From DAIPHL01 sp036771375 (GTDB lineage Bacteria > Synergistota > Synergistia > Synergistales > Synergistaceae), in NCBI GenBank assembly GCA_036771375.1, contig DAIPHL010000052.1, positions 1 through 13,514 of the forward strand: a stretch of 13,514 nucleotides of DNA. The letters are read 5' to 3'. This document shows, piece after piece, positions 7,294 to 12,742 of this stretch. A program made the translations under genes and the position numbers. The stretch's first letter is position 1, and each line of letters opens with the position of its first letter. Under the pieces are notes generated by a model. The model saw only the letters and a list, made by a program, of their open reading frames with translations, did no database searches and was not told the DNA's origin.

Positions 7294-8655
7294 CTAAAAG
7301 GACTCCTTCGCCGCCGTACGGGCAATCTCAAGACCCCGATGAAGATCCTCGATCGGGACGTTCAGAGCCGGACGGAAACGAACCGTACGGGTTCCGCACG
7401 GCAAGATCAGCATCTTGTGTTTGGCACAGGCGGAGAGGAACTTTCCGCGAAGCTCGGGAGTTTCGACATCGAACGCGCACATGAGCCCCTTGCCACGAAC
7501 GTTGTCGATGACTCCAGCGAATTCCTTTTCGAGTTCCTTCAGTCCTTTCATCAGAACCGGTCCCGCCGTGTTGGCGACATAGTCCAGAATGTTCTCGTCG
7601 CGGTAAATTTTCAGGTACTCCGTCGCACGGACCATGTCCACAACCGTGCCGCCCCAGGTGGAATTGATCCTGCTGGAGACGTTGAAACAGTTGTCCTTCA
7701 CCTCGTCCACCTTCGGCCCAACGGCAATGCCACAGATCTGCGACTTCTTGCCGAAACAGAATATATCCGGCACTACGGGGGCATGATGTTGCCATGCCCA
7801 CATCTTTCCGGTGATTCCCATGCCGGACTGCACTTCGTCGAATATGAGCATCATCTCGTTTTCGTCACAGAGCTGCTTCAACTGCTGGAAGAACTCCGTA
7901 CGGAAATGATTGTCGCCACCCTCTCCCTGGATCGTCTCGATGATGATCGCACAACAGCCATCGGGATCGTCCATCAACGCTTTTTTTATCTGCTTGATCG
8001 ACTGTTCCTCAAGCCAGGCGGTAATTCCAAGATTCTCCTCGAGTGGAAACGTGATCTTCGGGTTGAGGACGCGCGGCCAGTCGTTATATTTCGCGAAGCG
8101 CTGGTGCTTGTTTGGATCCGCCGTGTTCGTCAGGGATAGGGTATAACCGCCACGACCATGAAAGGCCTCGTTAAAATGGATGATCTTGGTCCCCTTGCGC
8201 CCCGAATACGCGTCGCCGGGAGTGACCCCTCCCCTCTCCAACAGTTTGTTGACTTTCCAGTCCATGGCCACCTTGAGCGAGTTTTCCACGGAGAGCGTGC
8301 CGTAATCGACGAAGAAAAGATGGGAAAAACCTTCCGGCTTGGCGATCTCGCCAAACGTCTTCACGAACTCTCCCATTTCAAGCGTATAAATATCGGAGGA
8401 AGCCACTTTGTTGATGGCAGCGCGGAAGATCTTTTCCTTGAACTCGTCGTTGTCCAACTTGGGATGATTCATACCGAACGGAGCGGAGGCAAAGAACGTG
8501 TAGAAATCGAGCCATTCGTCGCCATTCCGTGCGTCGATCACATGACTCCCCTTTGATTTGACCATGTCGATCACGATGTCATAGCCATCCCTGAGCATCC
8601 ACTTTTCGATTGCCGGAAAAACTTCGTTGGGCGTTACATCGAACTTTGCTGACAT
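7294..8655 (-). CDS. lat: L-lysine 6-aminotransferase (lysine epsilon-aminotransferase)
   Basis: This PLP-dependent class III aminotransferase moves the epsilon-amino group of L-lysine to 2-oxoglutarate, giving 2-aminoadipate 6-semialdehyde (which cyclises to piperideine-6-carboxylate) and glutamate. The 453-residue length and wording match the LAT family rather than ornithine or GABA aminotransferases. Evidence is LSVENSLKVAMDWK (121-134), the IQGEGGD motif (242-248), IFDEVQSGMG (271-280) with the Asp that contacts the PLP nitrogen, and FGKKSQICG (301-309), in which Lys303 aligns with the Schiff-base lysine. The start is ATG 8655 with a GGGGAGG Shine-Dalgarno 7-8 bases upstream. The gene stands alone, with its own promoter and terminator. 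No beta-lactam or ectoine genes are nearby, so lysine catabolism is the likely role. A semialdehyde dehydrogenase partner is not in the window. Confidence 0.94.
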   Translation of the reverse strand: MSAKFDVTPNEVFPAIEKWMLRDGYDIVIDMVKSKGSHVIDARNGDEWLDFYTFFASAPFGMNHPKLDNDEFKEKIFRAAINKVASSDIYTLEMGEFVKTFGEIAKPEGFSHLFFVDYGTLSVENSLKVAMDWKVNKLLERGGVTPGDAYSGRKGTKIIHFNEAFHGRGGYTLSLTNTADPNKHQRFAKYNDWPRVLNPKITFPLEENLGITAWLEEQSIKQIKKALMDDPDGCCAIIIETIQGEGGDNHFRTEFFQQLKQLCDENEMMLIFDEVQSGMGITGKMWAWQHHAPVVPDIFCFGKKSQICGIAVGPKVDEVKDNCFNVSSRINSTWGGTVVDMVRATEYLKIYRDENILDYVANTAGPVLMKGLKELEKEFAGVIDNVRGKGLMCAFDVETPELRGKFLSACAKHKMLILPCGTRTVRFRPALNVPIEDLHRGLEIARTAAKESF

Positions 8656-8720
8656 TGGCGCTACCTCCCCATAATAGTAATTTGAATTTATGTTGCTTCG
8701 ACGCGATCGATGTCGTTATT

Positions 8721-8749
8721 ATTTTACAATATCGAGGCGGCAAACACAA
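8721..8749 (-). promoter_or_regulatory. Candidate promoter of the lysine aminotransferase gene
   Basis: The minus strand shows TTGTGT (8749-8744), a 17-base spacer, and TAAAAT (8726-8721), about 65 bases before the ATG. The -10 matches the consensus at 5 of 6 bases and the -35 at 3 of 6, so it is plausible but unproven. No hairpin terminator for the upstream operon is evident between 8750 and 8827. Confidence 0.5.
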
Positions 8750-8827
8750 CACCCGAAAAGCATTTTTCTAAAATCTTTCCCTTTGAGAGTTTCAAATAGC
8801 AAGAAGCTGAAATCGGCACCAAACAAG

Positions 8828-9247
8828 TTATTTTGTGATATATTCCGTAATGGTATTAAAATCATGAAGTTCGCCCCGATTCATCCCGGGGCACGAAAAT
8901 GAAAATCTATCCCATGATAGTTTACTTTTCAAAATTTCGGGCCAAAAGGGAAACGTTCGACACTGTGAGGGGCGTACCTCATAGATCCTACATCTGTCCG
9001 GATCCCTGTCCAAAAAGATGCAGTCGTAGTTCGAGCGTTCTCGTAGCGATCGCCTTCCGTAGCGCTTCCAGAGATATCTTAATTCGAATTCCACCATGTC
9101 GATCCCGAGGCTGGCGGCAATCGCGCGCTCTTCGTCCGGCGACACCCAGACGACTCCCGGCTCCCCCCTGCAACAGGCTCCACAACCGAGACACGAAAAG
9201 CGCAACCCTTCCTTCCACCAAGGATCCGTCTTTGAAAGAGAGTTCAC
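8828..9247 (-). CDS. CxxCxxCC-family (YkgJ-type) zinc/iron-chelating protein
   Basis: This is a 139-residue cytoplasmic protein of the YkgJ/UPF0153 type. Its hallmark is a CLGCGACC cluster (C19, C22, C25, C26), followed by further cysteines at C76, C86, C96 and C119 in the CIFLD...CRIYEVRPSQCRTFP pattern typical of the family. Eight cysteines suggest binding of Fe-S clusters or zinc; the family's biochemical function is not established. An open frame extends upstream to 9430, but the extension is a shadow of lgt. The GTG at 9247 overlaps the lgt stop by four bases (GTGA) and yields a family-length protein, so I choose it. It is the last gene of the rpmH operon. Family identity is secure. Confidence 0.9.
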   Translation of the reverse strand: MNSLSKTDPWWKEGLRFSCLGCGACCRGEPGVVWVSPDEERAIAASLGIDMVEFELRYLWKRYGRRSLRERSNYDCIFLDRDPDRCRIYEVRPSQCRTFPFWPEILKSKLSWDRFSFSCPGMNRGELHDFNTITEYITK

Positions 9248-10026
9248 GGGCTTTTGTCCTTTTTTGTCGTTCCGGTCATCTTCTTGGAGTAAAACAACCA
9301 GCCAAGGCCGACGAGGAGGGCCAACACCCCCATGTATTGCCCCACGCGCAGACCGAAAATCCTGTCTCCAGCGCGAAGGAAATCGAAAACAGATCGGTAC
9401 GATCCGTACAGGATCAGAAAAAGAGGCCATAGAAGAACGCTGCTTTCCCCTCTTTCCACGGTTCTATCCCTCTTTCTCTCCAGAAACAGGAGAAGGACGC
9501 CGATCGCGAGGGCGGCAAAGGACTCGAAAAGCTGCGTCGGTAGAACTGTCTGGCCCGGATGAGAGGGGAAGACGACGGCACACGCGCCATCGTTCGGAAG
9601 CCCATGACAACACCCGTTGAAAAAACACCCCCATCGACCCACGAACAACATGAAGCTCGTCGGAACGGAGGCGGCTTCCGCGAAGGAATTGACCGAAACC
9701 GACAGTTTTCTGATCTTGTACAATCCCAAGAGCCCTCCCCCGAGGAACCCGGGACCCGAGGAAAGACCACTCTCCCAAAAATGCAGGATTTTGAGCGGAG
9801 AGTCGGCGAATCTGGACCAATTGTCAAAGTAACCGCCGACGGTGGCACCGATAAAGACTCCGAACAGCATGTACAGAAGAATGTCCGTGGCATCGGGAAA
9901 AGAAATCCCGTAGCGATCGACGGCACGTTTCCTGGTCCAAACGACCATCAGGCAGAGAGCGAGGCTCCAGAAAACATAATATGTCTCCACTCTGATTGGA
10001 CCGATGGTAAACAGAACGGGAAACAC
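9244..10026 (-). CDS. lgt: Prolipoprotein diacylglyceryl transferase family protein (divergent Lgt)
   Basis: Lgt attaches diacylglycerol from phosphatidylglycerol to the lipobox cysteine of prolipoproteins in the cytoplasmic membrane. The 260-residue length and multi-helix hydrophobicity fit. The signature loop is GRWGCFFNGCCHG (130-142), whose Arg131 matches the essential Arg of E. coli Lgt. The C-terminal YRSVFDFLR (210-218) matches the Arg...Glu-Phe motif with Asp215 in place of Glu, and GQYMGVLALLVG (229-240) resembles the last helix. Positions equivalent to E. coli Asn146 and Glu151 are cysteines (C134, C139), and the usual His before the central Gly-Gly loop is absent. This matches the GCF...GCCxG branch seen in many anaerobes, some of which may have other substrates. 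The start is GTG 10026, with GGAGGT at 10037-10032 overlapping the jag stop and a 5-base spacer. The stop overlaps the next gene by four bases. Confidence 0.85.
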   Translation of the reverse strand: MFPVLFTIGPIRVETYYVFWSLALCLMVVWTRKRAVDRYGISFPDATDILLYMLFGVFIGATVGGYFDNWSRFADSPLKILHFWESGLSSGPGFLGGGLLGLYKIRKLSVSVNSFAEAASVPTSFMLFVGRWGCFFNGCCHGLPNDGACAVVFPSHPGQTVLPTQLFESFAALAIGVLLLFLERKRDRTVERGESSVLLWPLFLILYGSYRSVFDFLRAGDRIFGLRVGQYMGVLALLVGLGWLFYSKKMTGTTKKDKSP

Positions 10027-10029
10027 GAA

Positions 10030-10737
10030 TTACCTCCGTGGAGGCTTTCGGGAACGGCACCTGCGCTTGCCGATATACTCCGACGGATGCACCACGATTT
10101 TGCGAAAGGGTTCCTCCCCCTCCGACGAGGTCACCACATCCTCGCTCTCCTGCAATGTCAGATGTATGATCCGGCGCTCCCAACTCGACATCGGCTCCAA
10201 TGAGACCGGTACTCGTTTGTGCCGGACTTCCCTGGAGACGGACTCGGCGAGGCGTACCAAGCTCTCCTCTCGACGAACACGATACCCGCCACAATCGAAT
10301 CGGATTTTCGGCATCTCCCGACTCGGTCGATAAATCAGGTTCGCCAGAAACTCCAACGCTTTGAGGGTCTCCCCATGCCTTCCTATTACGATCGCCGAAT
10401 CCTCGCCATCCAGGTTGATCGTACAATCCTCGTCGAGCGAAACGTCCAACTCCAACTCCAGGCGCTCCATCAGGGAGGAGGCAAAATCTCTCGCCCGGAT
10501 GAACATCAGCGGAACCTTCGTGGAGACACGCACCTTCATCTTCTTGCCGAGAAGGCCAAAGAGCCGTTTGCCGTCATCCAAAATCTCGGCATCGAGGTCC
10601 TCCTGGGAGACCTTCCACAATGCGGACGCCTGGGCTTTGGCGATCTCTACGGTGGCGACGTCGAAATCCATACTCTCCGGCACGATCACGGAGTCAACAT
10701 CATAAACAAGTTCGTTATCGAGTCGATCTCTCATCAT
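10030..10737 (-). CDS. jag: RNA-binding protein Jag/KhpB (Jag_N, KH, R3H)
   Basis: This 235-residue cytoplasmic RNA-binding protein follows yidC, as in most bacteria that carry it. The N-terminal about 50 residues form the Jag_N domain (FDVATVEIAKAQASALW... region, with the acidic-to-basic KRLFGLLGKK linker at 57-66). A KH domain carries the GRHG loop (119-122) in IVIGRHGETLKALE. A C-terminal R3H-like domain spans about 174-208 with SSWERRIIHL. KhpB partners with KhpA in regulation of cell division and envelope synthesis and binds many small RNAs. The start is ATG 10737, overlapping the yidC stop by four bases (ATGA). A second in-frame ATG follows immediately. The protein ends in an Arg/Lys-rich tail (about 223-235). 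Assignment is firm. Confidence 0.93.
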   Translation of the reverse strand: MMRDRLDNELVYDVDSVIVPESMDFDVATVEIAKAQASALWKVSQEDLDAEILDDGKRLFGLLGKKMKVRVSTKVPLMFIRARDFASSLMERLELELDVSLDEDCTINLDGEDSAIVIGRHGETLKALEFLANLIYRPSREMPKIRFDCGGYRVRREESLVRLAESVSREVRHKRVPVSLEPMSSWERRIIHLTLQESEDVVTSSEGEEPFRKIVVHPSEYIGKRRCRSRKPPRR

Positions 10738-11639
10738 CTCTTCTCATCGTCCTCATCGTCTTCATCATCTTCATCGTCCTCGTATTCCTCTTCCTCGTCG
10801 TCCTCATCCTCGCGCAAAAAGACCTCCGCCTGTTGCCGCCCCGAACCTCCGACGGGTTTGTTCTTGTAAAGCACCGGTTTTACCGAGGCATCTTCCTTTG
10901 CTTTGCCCATCACAAACCACTGTTGGAGGATACCGATCAGTGAGGACGTCCCCCAATAGATCAGGACTCCTCCGGGGAGGGACAGGCAGATAAATCCCAT
11001 GAGAAAGGGCATGACGACGTTGAACGTGGCCATCTGTGGCGTGCTGGACGCACCGGAAAGCTTTTGCTGGAACCAGGTGAGAAGACAAATCCCAACGGTC
11101 AGGACGAGGGTCGGAAGATATAAATGTACATTGAGCAACCCCGCGGGGTTTGTGACGATTCCGTTGAGAACGGTGAAGAAACCGACAGCAGCTCCATCTT
11201 TGGGCAGGATCGAGAGGGCCTGCGCCATCCCGGCGAGAAGGCTCTTCTCCAGAGAAACGCCGAGAAAACTGGTATCGGCAGCCTGATAGCCCATTAAAAC
11301 CCGAAAGAGCAGAATCATCACCGGTATCTGAATCAAAAGCGGGAAACAACCGGCGAGCGGATTGACGTTGTGTTCCCTGTAAAGTTTCATCATCTCTTCG
11401 TTGAGTTTTTGCTTATCGTTTGCGTACTTCTCCTGAATCACCTTGAGCCGCGGTTGTATTCTCTGCATCTTGGCCATGCTGACCATCTGTTTTTGCGACA
11501 GAGGATACAAAAGAAGTCTGACGGCGATCGTAAGCAAAATAATAGCAAGCCCGTATGAACCCGTAATCTGTCTGAAAAACTCCAGCACGTTCAGCAGAAA
11601 TCTTCCGCCAGCGTCCCATAAACTACCCAAATCCTTCAC
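10734..11639 (-). CDS. yidC: Membrane protein insertase YidC (Oxa1 family), with an acidic C-terminal tail
   Basis: YidC inserts and folds proteins in the cytoplasmic membrane, alone or with SecYEG. The open frame reaches 11795, but that part is antiparallel shadow over yidD. GTG 11639, overlapping the yidD stop (GTGA), gives 301 residues; a TTG at 11630 with GGAAGG 8 bases upstream is an alternative. It lacks the large periplasmic domain of Gram-negative YidC. Features are a first helix ending AIILLTIAVRLLLYPLSQKQ (32-51) with the conserved groove arginine R41, a cytoplasmic hairpin rich in Lys/Glu (52-90), the NPLAGCFPLLIQIPV segment (93-107), and further helices at about 164-200 and 207-255. 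No signal peptide or lipobox is obvious. The tail (277-299) is almost entirely Asp/Glu, the reverse of the basic ribosome-binding tails common in such proteins. Confidence 0.93.
   Translation of the reverse strand: MKDLGSLWDAGGRFLLNVLEFFRQITGSYGLAIILLTIAVRLLLYPLSQKQMVSMAKMQRIQPRLKVIQEKYANDKQKLNEEMMKLYREHNVNPLAGCFPLLIQIPVMILLFRVLMGYQAADTSFLGVSLEKSLLAGMAQALSILPKDGAAVGFFTVLNGIVTNPAGLLNVHLYLPTLVLTVGICLLTWFQQKLSGASSTPQMATFNVVMPFLMGFICLSLPGGVLIYWGTSSLIGILQQWFVMGKAKEDASVKPVLYKNKPVGGSGRQQAEVFLREDEDDEEEEYEDDEDDEDDEDDEKR
10737..10811 (-). repeat. Low-complexity GAT/GAG/GAC tract encoding the YidC acidic tail
   Basis: This stretch is built of imperfect GAY/GAR codon repeats, with GACGAT/GATGAG units recurring. 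It encodes the 22 acidic residues of 23 at the YidC C-terminus. Base composition differs sharply from the flanks (one strand nearly all purine plus T). Such a tract could vary in length between strains. Confidence 0.75.
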
Positions 11640-11902
11640 CTTCCCCGAAACATTTTCCCAAGTCTTACCTCGTCCGGCACGTTGTCGATTCCTCCCGGGT
11701 GCCAAGGTCCGCAAAGGACCAACCTTCGAACGGTAAGAAAAATCCCTTTGACAAAACCGTGTTTCTCGAACGCTTCTATCGCATATTGAGAACACGTGGG
11801 ATGAAAACGACAGTTTGGACCCAAAAGAGGGGATAGGGTTTTTTGGTATATTCTTATGAAAAGTACGGCTACCGCGACAAACGCTCTCTCGATTCGCGAC
11901 AA
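11636..11902 (-). CDS. yidD: Membrane protein insertion efficiency factor YidD
   Basis: YidD is a small membrane-associated protein that assists YidC-dependent insertion. The family signature is clear: FIRIYQKTLSPLLGPNCRFHPTCS, then YAIEAF, G...G and CGPWHPGGIDNVP near the end. Called here as 88 residues from TTG 11902, with an AGGTGG site 7 bases upstream at 11915-11910. An in-frame TTG at 11935 (99 residues) has AAGGAGGA directly against it with no spacer, which argues against it but does not exclude it. The gene overlaps the end of rnpA by 34 bases on this call and the yidC start by four. The N-terminal helix (roughly 5-18) is amphipathic/hydrophobic, as in the family. Identity is certain; the exact start is not. 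Confidence 0.88.
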   Translation of the reverse strand: MSRIERAFVAVAVLFIRIYQKTLSPLLGPNCRFHPTCSQYAIEAFEKHGFVKGIFLTVRRLVLCGPWHPGGIDNVPDEVRLGKMFRGR

Positions 11903-12309
11903 AAGCGATCCACCTGCCAATTCGGTCCGCCCCAATCCTCCTTCAAAAAACCCGCTCGCACGAACAACCGCCCCATATCACAACAGACCGAGACGGCATC
12001 CGCACGAAGCGCCGTTTCCCTAAGCGAGGCGACAAACCACGCCCCATCCTCGACCCACGGCGCAAGGTGGCGCAGCGACTCACGCAGGATCCTTCGCCCC
12101 CGTGAGCGCAGCGCGGCGTTCGCAATTCGTTTTCCGACGACGACGCCGAAACGGGACGGCCCTTCCTTGCCACGAAGACAGTAGAGACGTACCAGGTCCC
12201 CCTTATACTGACGTCCCATGCGGAATACCGCATCGAATTCCCATCCCTTTTTCAGACGAAGAGACGCTCCGAAGTTGAAGGAGACCCTTTCCGTCGTCAA
12301 CGACGCCAT
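11869..12309 (-). CDS. rnpA: Ribonuclease P protein component
   Basis: RnpA is the protein subunit of RNase P, which with the catalytic RNA trims the 5' leader of precursor tRNAs. It is a basic 146-residue protein, slightly longer than the usual 110-130. Recognisable are LKKGWEFDAVFRMGRQYKG (19-37), the SRFGVVVGKRI strand (52-62), and the RNR-type helix ALRSRGRRILRE (66-77), in which RSRGRR replaces the usual RNRxKR. The C-terminal 25 or so residues beyond the normal domain overlap the yidD reading frame and may be dispensable. The start is ATG 12309 with GAGGT 9 bases upstream, 15 bases after the rpmH stop. It sits in the conserved rpmH-rnpA-yidD-yidC-jag order. Confidence 0.94.
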   Translation of the reverse strand: MASLTTERVSFNFGASLRLKKGWEFDAVFRMGRQYKGDLVRLYCLRGKEGPSRFGVVVGKRIANAALRSRGRRILRESLRHLAPWVEDGAWFVASLRETALRADAVSVCCDMGRLFVRAGFLKEDWGGPNWQVDRFCRESRERLSR

Positions 12310-12324
12310 TCATTACAAACCTCG

Positions 12325-12459
12325 TCAGACGGAAAGACGCTTTCTGCCCTTGCGGCGGCGGTTGCGAAGGATTCGACGTCCCGAAGGCGACGCGGAGCGA
12401 ACCAAAAAACCCATCCCCCGCTTTCTTCTGGTGTTGTGCGGCTGAAAAGTTCTTTTCAT
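12325..12459 (-). CDS. rpmH: Ribosomal protein bL34
   Basis: This 44-residue, very basic protein is the large-subunit ribosomal protein L34. It starts MKRTFQPHNTRRKRGMGF and continues with the conserved RSASPSGRRILRNRRRKGRKRL body. Length is within the 44-46 residues usual for bacteria. The start is ATG 12459, with a GGGAGG Shine-Dalgarno about 9 bases upstream. It is the first gene of the operon, with rnpA starting 15 bases after its TGA stop. The small size makes it easy to miss in automatic scans. Confidence 0.97.
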   Translation of the reverse strand: MKRTFQPHNTRRKRGMGFLVRSASPSGRRILRNRRRKGRKRLSV

Positions 12460-12500
12460 CTGTGAAACCCTCCCAAAACAGGTTATGCTCGGTTAGTGAG

Positions 12501-12519
12501 ATTACGAAAGTTACGTAAT
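12501..12519. repeat. Inverted repeat ATTACG-N7-CGTAAT
   Basis: ATTACG (12501-12506) and CGTAAT (12514-12519) are inverted copies, and TTACGTAA inside is itself an 8-base palindrome. The site lies between the rpmH promoter candidate and the rpmH start, where an operator or leader element could act. Whether any protein binds it is unknown. Confidence 0.3.
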
Positions 12520-12549
12520 ATGTACCGTCTCCACCAAAACAACCCAGGT

Positions 12550-12578
12550 ACTATATCATAGAAGCCCTCCATGAACAA
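12550..12578 (-). promoter_or_regulatory. Candidate promoter of the rpmH operon
   Basis: The minus strand reads TTGTTC (12578-12573), a 17-base spacer, and TATAGT (12555-12550), about 90 bases before the rpmH start. A second possibility downstream is TTGTTT-16-TATTAC. Either would drive rpmH through the CxxCxxCC gene. Confidence 0.45.
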
Positions 12579-12655
12579 CCGTCTTACCTTCCATCTCTCG
12601 TGTGAAAACATGCGCTCCGGATGGCATCGGCTTTCAATTCTTTCTCCGATTTCGC

Positions 12656-12684
12656 TTGCGTGAATTTATCCGTTCCCATATAAT
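12656..12684 (+). promoter_or_regulatory. Promoter of modA
   Basis: TTGCGT (12656-12661), an exact 17-base spacer and a perfect TATAAT (12679-12684) lie 58 bases before the modA start. The 5' leader would be about 50 bases and includes GGGAGG at 12728-12733. Confidence 0.7.
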
Positions 12685-12742
12685 GGCACCATCGATATAT
12701 TGTTGCGTTTGCCGACACACAAAATACGGGAGGTAATGGGAA

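Larger units (their letters stand above)
12460..12742. other. Divergent intergenic region between rpmH and modA (283 bases)
   Basis: This is the largest non-coding stretch in the window. It holds opposing promoter candidates for rpmH and modA and an inverted repeat at 12501-12519. There is no RNA gene or riboswitch that I can recognise. No cluster of DnaA boxes is visible (only one partial TTTATCCG-like site at 12665-12672), so I see no replication origin. Confidence 0.6.

Noticed and set aside
8750..8827. Terminator for the rpmH operon after the CxxCxxCC gene
   Set aside because: Only weak AT-rich hairpins without a following T-run were found, so no terminator is called.
9248..9430. Longer N-terminus for the CxxCxxCC protein
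   Set aside because: The extension is entirely over lgt in another frame, is not family-like, and GTG 9247 gives the standard coupled overlap.
11640..11795. Longer N-terminus for YidC
   Set aside because: The added residues are Arg-rich shadow of yidD with no signal or membrane character; the GTGA overlap start fits the family.
12660..12675. Possible DnaA box / replication origin
   Set aside because: Only a single partial match to TTATCCACA is present, with no AT-rich unwinding tract or dnaA gene nearby.
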